DNA from: Corythucha ciliata
Taxonomy: Eukaryota > Arthropoda > Insecta > Hemiptera > Tingidae
Assembly: GCA_038030265.1 (NCBI GenBank)
Contig: CM075938.1
Location: 6,301,009-6,365,008 of the forward strand
DNA length: 64,000 bases
Direction: 5' to 3'
In this document: positions 9,840 to 21,513 of the stretch, in pieces
How positions within the stretch are numbered: the first letter of the stretch is position 1
Layout of the letters: every line of letters starts with the position of its first letter
The notes under the pieces: model-generated
The model's database searches: none
What the model was told of the DNA's origin: nothing
Seen by the model: the letters and a program-made list of their open reading frames with translations, nothing else
Position numbers and translations under genes: made by a program

Positions 9840-10255
9840 GAGGTCGAATTTTGCAGTTTTCAACGATGAAATTGACTGAACCTGCTCAGCGATTTATCGT
9901 TGCTTTCTCTCAATTTTATAACCACGAATTAGCGCCTTTCTCAGTTACGGCGACGAATTGAAGCTTTTTTTGCAATTTCTCTCAATTTTGGCCGTTTATC
10001 GGCGTTTTTCTGCACTTTATTCGTGAATTAGTGATTTATCTCGATTTCAGCCGCGAATTAACGTTATTATGGGATTTTTGTTATTTTTACTCGTGAATTA
10101 GCAAGCCATTTTATTCAATTTGTGTCATAAATTAGCGCCTTTTCTCAATTTTAGCCAAACATTTACCTTCAGAAGCTACGAACTCGTGTTTTCTCAATTT
10201 TAGCCGCACATTGGCGTTTTTTTCTAAACTAAGCGACTAATTTTCTCCTTATTTC
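9840..10255 (+). repeat. Degenerate TTTTAGCC/GAATTAGCG repeat, plus orientation
   Basis: Many diverged units read roughly 'TTTCTCAATTTTAGCCGCG' followed by 'AATTAGCG'. Spacing is about 25-45 bases. This is one block of the family that recurs at 20.5, 28-29.7, 37.3, 41.5, 54.2-55.3 and 60.4-64 kb. No gene is seen in it. Confidence 0.8.
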
Positions 10256-10780
10256 TCGCCATATTTCTAGCAATACGGCCGATGCGGGCGGTGGGATGGG
10301 ATGGGGGGGCTCCCATACGTCCTTTTTGCGTTCTGCTACAGCTTATTGAAACCATTTCAGCGCCACTGTTTAATTCCCCCTCCCCTCCCTTACACAATTC
10401 CCTTAATAATATTCTCACGAGGCGGATAGAAACGAGAGGGTGTGTTGGGTCCACAAAGTGATTTCTGTTCTGCCTGTTTACCTAATACGGTGAGCAAAGA
10501 GTTTTACGGTCGTCGTCGTCGTCGTCGTATCGTTGTGCGTGCTAGATGAAAATATAGGGGAAAGGTATAATGAGCAAGAGAACTCAGAAGAAGAGGAAAA
10601 ACCTCGTTGGATTGAAGTACGTGCGCGGTAATGCCCCCGCCCACGCCTTGCCACCCCCCCCCACCAATGCTTCGTGCCTTATTCTGTCCCAGAGATAAGA
10701 TAGAACTGGCCCACATCGCCTGTACATCCTCTCTTTCAACATCGGCAACAGTATGGTCTGGCAGTATGGTTAGGCAAAGG
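10256..10780. other. Gene-free stretch with a (CGT)n microsatellite
   Basis: This stretch holds a short (CGT)n tract at about 10507-10528 and otherwise nothing I can support. Open frames here are GC-rich and read into the neighbouring CCAACCACAG array, so they are not credible genes. Confidence 0.5.
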
Positions 10781-11040
10781 TCAAACCACAGCAAGGGTTC
10801 AACCACAGCAAGGCTCCAACCACAGAAAAGGTCCAACCACAGAAAAATTCCATCCACAGCAAAGCTCGAACCACAATAATTGTCCAACCACAGGAAATTC
10901 CAACCACAGGAAAGGTCCAACCACAGCAAAGGTCCCGCCACCAACGAACCACATGAAAAGTTCTACCACAGCAAGGCTCCACCACAGCAAAGGTTCAACC
11001 ACAGTGAAGATCCAGCCCATAGAAAAGCTCCGAACACAAA
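10780..11040. repeat. Short-period CCAACCACAGCAAAGGT array (first block)
   Basis: About fifteen diverged units of 15-17 bases, consensus close to 'CCAACCACAGCAAAGGT'. Overlapping open frames on both strands give low-complexity peptides ('CCGWTFSVVG' type), which come from the repeat and are not evidence of a gene. The main block of the same family is at 15.43-16.90 kb. Confidence 0.85.
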
Positions 11041-11079
11041 GACAACCCATCACCGCCAAGTGCTGAGGATCGCAGTTTA

Positions 11080-11885
11080 TAGCTATTTTTTAGGACTCGA
11101 ATCGTCTGCAGTTTAACGATTTTCAAGGTGCGAAGACTCAGTTTGGCCGATTTTGAAAGACCAAGTGTAAGTTTCACCATTTTCCGGGCAAGATCGGCCC
11201 GTTTAGCCATTTTTAGGGCGTGACTACAACCGGTTAGGCAATTTTTATAGCGCACGCGAGTGGCCATTTTTAAGGCGCCATTCGTCATTCCGCGTAGCAT
11301 CTTGCAGGCGCAAATGATCAGTTTGGCGTGAATTGCCAGTACGAGTATGAATTTTTTAGAGCACGAATGGCAGTACTTTTGCGCGAATTGTTAGTTAAGG
11401 CATTTTCATGCCATGAAAGGCTCGGTTTAGCAATTTTTGAAGCACTTTTGTCAATTTTAGGTCAGGAATAATCTGCTAAGGTACTATTCTCAATGCAGAA
11501 TCATCAGTTTAACCATTTATAGTCTGCATAGAGTCAGCTCATTTGCCAGATTTATGGCGTAAATAGCCAGTATGGCCATTTTCAAGGCGCACACTGTCAG
11601 TATGGTCATTTCTAGGCCATGAATTATGGCCATTTTGATTCTTTCAGGGAGTCAATTCCCCAGTGTACGAACTCAGTTCAGCCATTTTCAAGACGCGAAT
11701 CGTCATTTTAGCTATTTTAGAAGGCATATAGAGTCAGTAATTGCTATTTGTAGAGCGCGAATAGTAGTACGTCAATCGAAGGGTGCGAATGCTCAGTTTG
11801 GTCATTATATTGGCGAGCGAATGGTCGATTTTGCCAATTTTCAGGGCAGGAATCATCCGTTTAGGCAAATTCACCGGCCGGTGGT
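11080..11885. repeat. Degenerate CAGTTTGGCCATTTTCAAGG array
   Basis: Units of about 35-45 bases share 'CAGTTTRGCCATTTT' followed by 'RRGGCGCGAATCGT'. The array is distinct from the TTTTAGCC family but has the same architecture: an A/T-rich word plus a GCG word, highly diverged between units. No gene is seen. Confidence 0.7.
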
Positions 11886-12790
11886 GTGTGGATCCAACTT
11901 ATTCCCGGTTCAATAAAGAACTCCCAAGTCAGGAGTGAATCCTCGCGGGAGAACAAATAATAAATAGGAGCACTAAAAAGCTTTAAGGTGAAAAGTTTCT
12001 CAGACTTTAAATGCATTTTTTGGTCCAATCTGCTTGCCAAAACAGTGGTTTATATTTTCAAACCACACCGATTAAGGAACTTGATCACCGAGAAACTCTC
12101 TTTCATCACAAAGAATACTGTAAAAGAACGTAAAACCGCTGGTAATTGAATAAGCAAAACCGAAAGCACTGACGAAGATGGAGATCCATAACAAGACTTT
12201 TAATATATGACTCGAATAGTTTCTCCTTTTTTTAACAAGGGAGGGGGGGGCTTTAACTTCCCCACGATAAACTTGTCTCAATCGTTTTCCCCTCGATCAT
12301 TTTGTTTGATGATTAATCCAGATCGGGAACTAGTTGAGAGTACTTTGAAGCACCTCTTAATTACATCGCAAGTAACCAGGCATTTCTCCCTGTTAGAATG
12401 ACGAGGTCCTTGTCATTTTTATACCTCACTAAAAGCTCTTTGTTTTTGTTTTTTTTAGACCACACTTAGGGAATATCGGGAAGAATGTTTACAATTCTGA
12501 GAATTGGGTGTGGTATGAGTTATCTAGGAAAATAATTATTACGGGGCGAGCATAGATAAAATTGAAAGGAGAGGAGACAACCTGGAAAAACATAGCTCCG
12601 TGTCAAAAGGGTCTGTCATGTGAAATTACGTGTCATGAGGGCCACTTATAGAAGTGCGTGTAATACAAACCGCTCGTGCGTTATTCTTATGAATGAAAAT
12701 TGATAGATCGCGTGGATATAATGTAGTAATGTAGTTCATTTCATTCAGAGAGACTATAGTTTGTATGATGAAAATGTTAGGGAAAATATA
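11886..12790. other. Gene-free stretch, nothing recognised
   Basis: AT-rich sequence. Short open frames here lack recognisable motifs. A minus-strand frame at 12281-12072 has a hydrophobic segment ('VLLWISIFVSAFGFAY') but no family resemblance, and its position between repeats gives no support. Confidence 0.4.
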
Positions 12791-12796
12791 CGTTAC

Positions 12797-12857
12797 CATT
12801 TGCGAGTGCGGCTGCTACACAAAGGGCGGCCAAAAGATATCTCGCTGCGGCGTCCAT
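12797..12857 (-). CDS. Putative first coding exon: signal peptide of a secreted protein
   Basis: On the minus strand an ATG at 12857 opens 20 codons, MDAAARYLLAALCVAAALAN. This is a textbook signal peptide: a short n-region with one Arg, a hydrophobic core, and an Ala-Leu-Ala end. It runs into a donor (AAATG|GTAACG). Insect secreted proteins often have exactly such a tiny first coding exon. The next exon would lie below 12790, but I cannot identify it, so this could be chance. Confidence 0.35.
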
Positions 12858-15070
12858 TGCACCTGCATATCGCGTCAAATTCACATGTCACGAATTTCGA
12901 ACAAAACCCGTAAAATCCAAGGAAATGCGGGAAAATTTTCTTTAAAAAAAAAATATTTAAAAAAGTTAAATTGGTATAGTTGAGGCGGTCTTGACACGCG
13001 GCTAAAACATTGACATCGACGTCCTGTTCCAGCTCCGACGGCTCGGACACAAGTGAGACAACTCTGGAAGGCGGGGTAGCGATGTAAAGGGGAGCTGAAA
13101 CACCATGGCAACCATCCCCCTACCAACCAGCCACCCTCTCATTATCTACAACACTCTATCGACCCCTCGGCCCCAGGCCGCCGCCGCACGGCTACAGAAA
13201 ACATCCCTCAAGCCGGAACACTTGTACCCTGAAGTCCCCTTTCTCTACACTCTTTAGCCCCCCCTTCGCTTCACCATGGGTGTGAAAAGTGATGAGGAGG
13301 TAGTGAGAGGAGGGGGGGGGGCTCCACCTTTTTCTGTCAGGTTTTCGATATAGACCGAGTCTTCTTCTCCCAAGGTAAAGGTGTAGAAAAGAAAACCGCA
13401 TTTACCCTCATCCCCCTCATTTTGATGCCTTTAAACAGTTCCACACGAACCACCCCTCCATCATTGGGTTTGAAGAACGGCGTGACCGAAGACCCTCACA
13501 CCCCGTGACTCTTCTATTTTGGACAGCCTCAAGATTGATAACGGGCTCATTTAAATAATTGTAAAAAGCCGGTGATGGAAAGCTTACGTCTCAAGCAGCG
13601 GTAGCGGAGTGGTTAAATCCGTGCACAAGATATCCATTAGATAATGTTCTTTCAAGACATCTTCAAGTAATATTAAAAAAGTTTTTAACGTTGTAATAAG
13701 CGCCTCTCTAGGGCTATCTTTCTTTGTTTTCCCGAGTAAACCGAAGCATGAACAATTAAATCTTTTTTTCGCCCCCCCCCTTTCCTCGGAATCTGAGGCG
13801 TATTTGAACACGAACTTACAGCTCTGTCTCTCTTGCTCCTCTATCAACGCAAAAGCGAATAAATCAAACGTATTGATTCCTCGGAGTCAGCAATTCATTC
13901 CCCTTGAAGAAACAAAATTTCTTCGTGAAAGCGAAAATGCTCTTTTCTCAAACCCAACCCTCTTTTTTTTTACTTTCATCACCATGAAATAACGGCCCCC
14001 CCCCCCTCTTCACCACACCACCCAAGCGATAGTCTTCACTAAGGAGTAACCTAAGAAAAATGCAAAAATAAAAAACAGAATTGTGATGAAGAATAGCGGA
14101 GAATGAGAATAGCCAACCCTTATTGAGTAAACTTATCGTGTTACCAATTCATAATTGTGCCCTTTTGTCAACAGCAATGAGGCATCAATTTCCTCCCCAT
14201 CCGAACTCCGCTCTTAATTGACAGGTCGCGTCAATTGATTTTTGTTAAGAGAGGGGAAAAGGCTAATCAAATTTATCGTTTTTTGTTGGTTTTTTATTTA
14301 TAGTGCTCGTAGCAGAAAAAGTGGAAGCGGCGATGGTCGGTTGAACTTCTTGGTGGGGACACAAAGGCAAATTTTGACTTATTTTTACTCTTCTACCGTA
14401 TAATTGGTATAAAATGGTGTACCCATCAAGTGAAGTATGAGAATTATGTACAAGTGTTAATAGCGTTTTCTATTTGCGTAAAATTCTGCTCCGGGGCAGT
14501 TTATTTCCTCCCGTCTACTCCATTAACATTATAATGTGTTTGTTTATAATTCAGAGAGGACGTTTAAAAATGAACTGATCCGTGGAAGATTTTTGTGCAA
14601 ATGGAAAACGTTATAAAACATTGCTGGAATGTCGCGCCTATAACTATGTATATCGGCCTGCGACCCATTTAAGGACAGTAAAGACTTTTGGTCAGCTTTA
14701 TACAAAGTGGGACGAGAATACACTTCCAACCGTGGGCTATAATGCTAAAGCGAGCCAAACCCGAGAAATTATGTTTAAAGAGGGGACATCCTGTCAAATT
14801 TTGGGGATTTTGGGAAAGGCCAATCGCCTTTAATAATTTGGTCTTTGCAGACCGGGCGAAATGAGGGAAACCTCGCAACAGGGGCGGTTTTATGGGCGCG
14901 GCGATATAGGGGCGATCGCCACCTCCGTCAGCTCAGCCACCCTCGGAGAAATAGCGGGGGGGGGGCAGATAAAAAGAAGAGAAATTGAAGTGATACAAAT
15001 GTGAGGGAGAACAAATAAGATATCTAGGAAGTTGAGAATAATTGCAAACTTATTTTTAAGCAATAATTGG
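12858..15070. other. Gene-free stretch
   Basis: No supported gene. At 13593-13620 'GGTAGCGGAGTGGTTAAATC' resembles a tRNA D-arm/A-box, but no anticodon or T arm follows. Poly-pyrimidine and poly-C runs occur near 13770 and 13998. An 83-codon frame at 14582-14833 has no recognisable motif. Confidence 0.4.
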
Positions 15071-15074
15071 TAGT

Positions 15075-15420
15075 ACCAAAGTATGGATTTCAATGAGTCA
15101 GATCCAAGAAATTTTGGGTTGAAAGAGCCAAACCCACGAAATGTTGCTTTTGAAAGAGCATATCCCGCGGAATTTGCGTTTAAAAGAGCAAAATTGCCTG
15201 ACATGCGGAGATTTTCCGATTGAAAATACGTTTTAAATCCTTTGAAACAGCCAAAATAACACAATTTTGCTTTTTGAGTTACCCAAATCCATAAATTTGG
15301 TTTTTGAAAAAGGTAAATTAGCTTTCGAATTAGTCAAAGCTGCGAAACCGATTTTAGGAAGAGCTAAAGCCACGATATTTTGCTTTTGAAAGAGGAAAAA
15401 TAACGCGAAATTGTGGCTGA
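15075..15420. repeat. Degenerate TTTTGAAAGAGCAAA array
   Basis: Units of about 35-45 bases read roughly 'GAAATTTTGCTTTTGAAAGAGC' with 'MAAxCCxCG' joining them. It immediately precedes the CCAACCACAG array. It is another separate short-word family; no gene is seen. Confidence 0.65.
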
Positions 15421-15429
15421 AATGGCAAT

Positions 15430-16905
15430 GTTGGCTCCAACAAGTGGAACAATCCAACAACCGCCAAAGTCCAACCACAGCAGAGGTCCAACCACCCCAA
15501 AGCACCAACCACTACAAAGGCCGAACCACAGTGAAGCTCCTAGCACAAAGAAGGCCAAAATACAGCAATGTTCCAACCACGCCGAAGATCGAAGCATAGC
15601 CAACGTCCAACATCAGGCAACGTCCAACCACAGGCAACGTTCAACCACCCCAAAGCACTAACCACTGCAAAGGCCCAACCACAGTGAAGCTCGTAGCACA
15701 AAGAAGGCCAAAGCACAGCAAAGCTCCCACCACGGCAAAAGCTGAACCACAGCCAACGTCCAACCACAGCCAACGTCCAACCACAGCCAACGTCCAACCA
15801 CAGCCAACGTCCAACCACAGCAATGGTCCAAACACAGTTAAGGCCCAACCGCAGTAAAGCTCCTACCGCAAAGAAGGCCAAAGCACAGCAAAGCTCCAAC
15901 CACGGCAAAGGTTGAACCACAGCCAACGTCCAACCACAGCCAACGTCCAACCACAGCCAACGTTCAACCACAGACAACGTCCAACCACCGCCAAAGTCCA
16001 ACAACAGCAGAGGTCCAACCACCCCAAAGCACCAACCACTACAAAGGCCGAACCACAGTGAAGCTCCTAGCACAAAGAAGGCCAAAATACAGCAATGTTC
16101 CAACCACGCCAAAGATCGAAGCATAGCCAACGTCCAACCACAAGCAACGTTCAACCACCCCAAAGCACTAACCACCCCTGCAAAGGCCCAACCACAGTGA
16201 AGCTCGTAGCACAAAGAAGGCCAAAGCACAACAACGCTCCGACCACGGCAAGAGCTGAACCACAGCCAACGTCCAACCACAGCCAACGTCCAACCACAGC
16301 CAACGTCCAACCACAGCCAACATCCAACCACAGCCAACGTCCAACCACAGGCAACGTCCAACCACAGGCAACGTCCAACCACAGGCAACGTCCAACCACA
16401 GGCAACTTTCAACCACCCCAAAGCACTAACCACTGCAAAGGCCCAACCACAGTGAAGCTCCTAGCACAAAGAAGGCCAAAGCACAGCAAAGCTCCCACCA
16501 CGGCAAAAGCTGAACCACAGCCTACGTCCAACCACAGCCAACGTCCAACCACAGCCAACGTCCAACCACAGCCAACGTCCAACCACAGCAATGGTCCAAA
16601 CACAGTTAAGGCCCAACCGCAGTAAAGCTCCTACCGCAAAGAAGGCCAAAGCACAGCAAAGCTCCAACCACGGCAAAGGTTGAACCACAGCCAACGTCCT
16701 ACCACAGCCAACGTTCAACCACAGCCAACGTTCAACCACAGACAACGTCCAACCACCGCCAAAGTCAGAGCAGAGGTCCAACCACCCCAAAGCACCAACC
16801 ACTGCAATGGCCCAACCACAGTGAAGCTCCTAGCACAAAGAAGGCCAAAATACAGCAAAGTTCCAACCACGCCAAAGGTCGATGCATAGCCAACGTCCAA
16901 CCAGG
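15430..16905. repeat. 17-base CCAACCACAGCCAACGT array with about 765-base higher-order period
   Basis: The basic unit is CCAACCACAGCCAACGT (17 bases), with diverged interstitial units. Distinct variant stretches recur in the same order: the 'AGCACAAAGAAGGCCAAAAT' neighbourhood at about 15540, 16070 and 16835; the stretch with 'AATGGTCCAAACACAGTTAA' at 15822 and 16592; and 'AAAGCACTAACCACTGCAAA' at 15650 and 16415. The spacing of equivalent variants is about 765-770 bases, a higher-order repeat. Long frames are open on both strands (for example 297 codons at 16433-15540 minus) only because the unit lacks stops; three units make 17 codons. I do not treat them as genes. Confidence 0.9.
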
Positions 16906-17097
16906 ATTGTGCCTTCTTCCCGCCCTGGCCTGATGCCTTGAAAGGCACATAACCATAGGATCAAGCCTGACATGACGGCCGGGAAGTGACCCGAGACGTG
17001 CAAGTCCTGATTATCCTCGCTCCACTCCCCGTCAGCCACACCAGCTGGTCAAAGCTGGTGCGTTACCGGTGTGGACCGCTTGGCGGTGGGGAGTTTT
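16905..17097. other. Non-repetitive insert inside the CCAACCACAG array
   Basis: The array is interrupted at about 16905 and resumes at about 17100 ('ACAACCACAGGAAGGCTCCAA'-type units). The insert is GC-rich and contains the short inverted pair CCAGCTGGTC/AAAGCTGGTG. No ORF or terminal repeat identifies it. Confidence 0.45.
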
Positions 17098-17309
17098 ACC
17101 AATGTACAACCACAGGAAGGCTCCAACCACGCTTAAGGGACGGGCCGAGTCGACAATGTTGGTTTAAGCGTTGTTTAAGTCTGCTTAAGCGCTGCTGAAA
17201 CGTTATTGTATGAGTATGCAATATGTGTTAAATTTTGATTGGTCTATAAACTCTTAAGCTCAGCATAAACGGAACTTTGGACCCATGCGGTCAACCCCGG
17301 GCCTATAAC

Positions 17310-18390
17310 TCGCGATTATATAGCCATTTTGAGGTAAAAATCGCCAAACTCGAGGTAAACCCGCTAAATTTGTTTTCAAGGTGAAATCGCCAGTTTTGCA
17401 GTAAAAACATCAATTTTCATAGACAGTTTTAGGGTAAAAACTTCAATTTTAGGTTAAAACTCGTCAGTTTTGTGGTACAATTGCAGGTTTTGAGGTAAAA
17501 CCTCCAGTTTCAGGGTAAAATTATCTATTTGGCGTAAAATCATCTGTTTAGAGAAAAACGCCAGTTTTGCTGCGATATTGTCAATTTTGAAATAAAATAT
17601 CCAGTTTTGAGGTAAAAGAATCCCTTCAAGACTGCCAGTTTTGGAGTGAAAGTTAGGTTTGGAGTAGGTACCGTCAGTTTTGTTGTAAAATAACCAATTA
17701 TGGGATAAAATATTCATTTCTGGGAATAAACCGTAAAATGTGTGGTTTTGTGGTAAAATCGCCGGTTTTGTAGCGTGGCGTCTTCGCAGTTATGGGGACA
17801 ACAAGTTAGCTTTGGCGCGAAATCGTCTATATTAGTATAAAATCGTCACATTTGAGATGAATTCGTCAGTATTGTGGTGTTTTTTCAATGCAGAGTCGTC
17901 CTTTTTGGCTTAAAATCATCGGTTTTAGGGGAAAACTTTATTTACAGTGTGACATTGTCAGTTTTGGAGTTAAATATCTAATTTTGGGGGACATTGTCGT
18001 TTTCGGGTGTCGGGGGCCAGTTTTGTAGCGACATCTTCAGCGGTATGTGTACGTGTGTGTGGGGGGGCGGGAGAGATATACGTCAGCTTTGGCGAGAAAT
18101 CGTGAGTTTTTTTTTTATAGTAAAATCGCCACTTGAGAGGGATAAAATAGGCAGATTTTAGTGCAGAGTGGTCTGTTTTGGTGAAATAATTCGGTTTTCA
18201 CCAGTTTTAGGGTGAAATCATCAATTTTGGGGTATAGCCTTGGGTTTTAAAAACCACCAGTTGTGCTGTGAAATCTATAGTTTAGGGGCAATCGGCTTTG
18301 GCGTAAAATCGTCAGTTATGAAGTAAAATATTGAGTTATAGAGTGAAATTTGCTGTTTCAGGTTTTAAAAAAACCTCAGAAAAGTCGGCT
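17310..18390. repeat. Degenerate CCAGTTTTGAGGTAAAATCG array
   Basis: About 30 diverged units of 30-45 bases share 'CAGTTTTGxGGTAAAATCGYC'. A fourth distinct short-word family in this window. Frames through it are artefacts of the low-complexity text. Confidence 0.75.
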
Positions 18391-20495
18391 GCCCAGTATT
18401 TGACTGCCAAGCCTTTCCTACAAAGTATCGATTTCCGGACCAATTTTTGAGACAGAAAAACTGGAATAGAAGGCTAAAACCGATAGTTTCCCAACGGAGA
18501 TGCTAGTTTTTGATGGATTACGGCCCTTTTGGTGAAAACTCAGTTTCCGGGGAAGAATTTGACGATGCAAAGCGCCTATTTCAGATTTAATGAACGGGGG
18601 TGACTAGTACATCCGACATCTTCTTCCAACCGCTGGATCAAGGGCTGGCTACGCCCCTGCATCCGACAATATTGAAATAGACTCCAAATCTTCTGGTTTC
18701 CTATACTGAACCCTGTACCTTCCACATAAATCGTCCCTTTTTTTTTATTCTCAGCAGATAGAGGCCACAAATCACGTGGTTACTTTTTGAGTGGTTCATC
18801 ATGACACTCTTTACCTGATAATGATGAATTATTGCAGAACCATTACAATTTAAAGTTGGGTTTATTTATTAATTAAAATCCCCCAGTTTGCGAAGCACTT
18901 ATCGAGGTGGCCCTCTATTCCCCTGTTATTCATATTTTAACCCTATTCCTCCCTCATGGCAAGGAAGTATAACAATCGAAGTTCCACCCCATGCACTCAT
19001 AGCGGGCTTGTTTGGCCATCCCGTCGAATGTTCTCATTCCCGGTCGGACCGGACCGGAGTGAGGAGCCAACCGTGATTCAAAATTGACTCCTTTTTTCAA
19101 GACGTCACCCGACTTATGCAGTGCCAACCAAGAGGATCAAAATAATCTTTTGATTCCAATAGCTGAAGTTCTTCATGCACTCCCACACACAAACGTAAAC
19201 AATCAATATTTTGTCTGAATAAGCCGTTAAACAACCGATTTGGTTCATGAGTGCATGTTTTATACACTCCCACACACTTCTAGAGTATAATACGCCGTCA
19301 TAGTGCACAGTTCCCTGTAGCACAACGACTGCATCGCGTATTCCAAAGCATTGGCTGGATTAAATTCGACGTGGCAGGGTGGTGGGATTGCCCAGTTTCT
19401 CAGTAAATATAGGAAGGACTAAAATGATATTTTTCTGGGTAAATAATCGAAAAATCTTCTCTTTTCTTTGTTTACTTATAGGCCAGTGCGAACAAATTTC
19501 TTTTGGCTAATAAGCGCGGGAGTTCTTCGAAAACAGCTGAAAAGCAAAGAAGAAAACGGGGACGAAAAATGAGGGATGCTAAGAAATGAAATATGTTGGA
19601 AGAAGTCGGCTCGCTGAGGGGGCAGGTGGAGGGGTAATAATCCTCGTGGTAGTATAGAAATGAAGAACGAGGGTCTTGGATGAGAGAGAGTGAGTTGCGG
19701 TAATGGAAGGGAAACGTGATGATGAAAGTGTTGGGGGAGTTTTGCCCCTTTCGTATATTAGGAGCAGAGGAAACATATCCTTCAAGACCGGCCGAGCTGT
19801 GTTGGTTTTAATCGTCCTTGAAGCCGTCAGAATAATATGGTATAGACGTGCAAACAAAAAGAACTTTATACGGCCATCCTATACTCTTTCGCTCCTCACC
19901 CATCAACTCAACGACTAACAAACTTTTTCAACTTTTCGGGTTTTTCTTACTTCCTTCTGAACCAGAGGCATAAGCTCGTGCAAAGTAACGCCAACGCTTT
20001 TTGGGAATTGTATCCTGTGAGGCGTCTGTATGCCACGAAGCATTTTCAAATCGACGGTTGTTACCACACCGAAGTGTTTCAACGCGGCGCAGATCGAAAT
20101 TAGAGGCAAAGAGGTAGGTGCACGGGTACAATATCCAAAAGCTCTGGCATCATAGGCATGCCAGCTTGCCCAAAGAAAGAGTAAAGGCCCGTTCACTAAG
20201 ACTCCATTAACTAAGATTAAGCGCCGGCGCTATCCACCCAGTAGCGTACCGTGGTAGTGGCGAGGGTGGTGGACCGCCCACCTCGCTTAAATAGCTTAAA
20301 AAGCTTAAATATGGAAAAATGAGGATTTTTAGGTTCATTCATGTGAAAAGGTTGGACAGCGATTTGGCTCCTTTCTACGAATTTCAGTCCACAAACGACC
20401 TGGAGAATATAACGTTACAAGTGATATCAGCAAAGAGTGTGGGCTGTCTATTCGATTGAGCCCCCGATAGTGCTATTCTGGTGACTGAAATACAG
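18391..20495. other. Gene-free stretch, one weak minus-strand frame
   Basis: No confident gene. A 93-codon minus frame at 20196-19915 has an unremarkable but protein-like C-terminal half ('HRIQFPKSVGVTLHELMPLV'), yet another frame of the same strand is equally open, so I give it little weight. The direct pair 'CACTCCCACACAC' at about 19175 and 19265 is part of a small inverted/direct duplicate at 19160-19280. Confidence 0.35.
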
Positions 20496-20497
20496 AA

Positions 20498-20735
20498 ATT
20501 TGCGCCTTCTTGAGGAAAATTCATGGCTAAAATAGAGAAAATAGACCGTTCCCAGTTTCGTTAGGTCCTTACAAGCGCACTAATGTACTGATAGGCAATT
20601 TATAACTGGCTGACGCGGCAAAACCTTAGGAAAAAGCGCTAATAACTATATCGTGGCTATAACTGCGAAAAAGCGGGAATATTCGTGGCTATTACTGCGA
20701 AAAAGCTCTGATTTGTGGTCTCACGATGCAACTTC
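20498..20735 (-). repeat. GGCTAAAA-family repeat block, left flank of BEL region
   Basis: This block begins 'TTTGCGCCTTCTTGAGGAAA' and runs through 'GGTCCTTACAAGCGCACTA' to 'GTGGCTATAACTGCGAAAAA'. The same about 170-base text recurs at 27935-28110, immediately right of the BEL coding frame. The element therefore sits between two copies of one repeat unit. Confidence 0.75.
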
Positions 20736-20800
20736 TGACGCGGTGTGGCTTAATGGGGGTCGATGAGGGTTGAAGGTGCAAGAAATTAACGGTCGCCACC

Positions 20801-21044
20801 TGTTGTTTGCTTTGGGTAACAGGCCCCAATATATTCTCAATATAATACAACTGATTTACAACTTTTGTTTCGGAAAAAATAATAACATTTCTTTTCTTTA
20901 ATGGTTTCTGGTCGTTCCGGTGCGTGGAATTCGCGACTGTCGGTCTGGTAGCGTCCCTTCGCGCTGTTGCAGATCCTCTTGTCGAGCTAACGGTCCGTTA
21001 GCGTCCTTTGGTGCTGTCCGTAGTGTCTTCTTCGCCGGGTGTGG
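20801..21044 (-). repeat. Second, partial LTR copy of the same family
   Basis: About 244 bases match 21514-21755 closely, including the LTR end, the AATATATTCTCAATATAATA stretch, and the iterated 'TAGCGTCCCTTCGCGCTGT' hairpin text. Homology stops at about 21045 in unrelated sequence, so this is the 3' part of an LTR only. It is followed by its own leader down to 20733. Confidence 0.75.
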
Positions 21045-21493
21045 GCATGTGCCCCACGTTGATTTTTAAATCAACGTAGGAAAGTTGATTTTTAAAGAAA
21101 GATAAAGAGAATATCACGACGATTAGCTGAGGACAAGCGGTGGTTAAGAAGCTTATATGTCAATTCTCTCATAAAAGTAAGGCTACCCCTTCCCTGCAAT
21201 ACCAATTTTCTAGCCTCACCTTGTCATAAAGTCGTCAAACAATGTCATACCCTCAAACCTGACGCTTTTCTGACTTCTGGGATTTTCACATCAGGCAGAA
21301 TCACAGAGCGCCGTTTCTGCTTCCAAATATTAAACTCTGGGATGTCGAGTGGTGTTTTTAAAGCAAGTTGTAGTCAAGGAAGCAGGTTACCAAACGGGGT
21401 AGTTACAGGAAAAAACTCCTGGACTAAGTTTTGACGCGGTGTGGCTTAATGGGGGGTCGTTCGGACGACCCGAAGATGAGGGTTGAAGATGCA

Positions 21494-21511
21494 AGAATTT
21501 AACGGTCGCCA
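21494..21511 (-). promoter_or_regulatory. Primer binding site next to the BEL LTR
   Basis: The minus strand reads TGGCGACCGTTAAATTCT two bases after the LTR end. An identical core lies at about 20797-20780 behind the second partial LTR. The TGG start and adjacency to CA-ended repeats support a tRNA primer site. Confidence 0.55.
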
Positions 21512-21513
21512 CC

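Noticed and set aside
12072..12281. Minus frame with one hydrophobic segment
   Set aside because: A single hydrophobic stretch in AT-rich DNA is not enough; no homology seen.
13593..13620. Possible tRNA (A-box-like GGTAGCGGAGTGGTTAAATC)
   Set aside because: No anticodon stem, T arm or terminator follows.
14582..14833. 83-codon plus frame
   Set aside because: No motif, and minus-strand frames overlap it; chance is likely.
15540..16433. 297-codon minus-strand frame rich in Trp, Leu, Gly and Val
   Set aside because: It follows the 17-base repeat exactly and is one of several open frames on both strands; no independent coding evidence.
15430..17140. CRISPR-like appearance of regularly spaced short repeats
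   Set aside because: There are no unique spacers of constant length, units abut one another, and the genome is eukaryotic.
19915..20196. 93-codon minus frame with protein-like C-terminal half
   Set aside because: A second frame on the same strand is equally open, no family resemblance, and no convincing splice sites.
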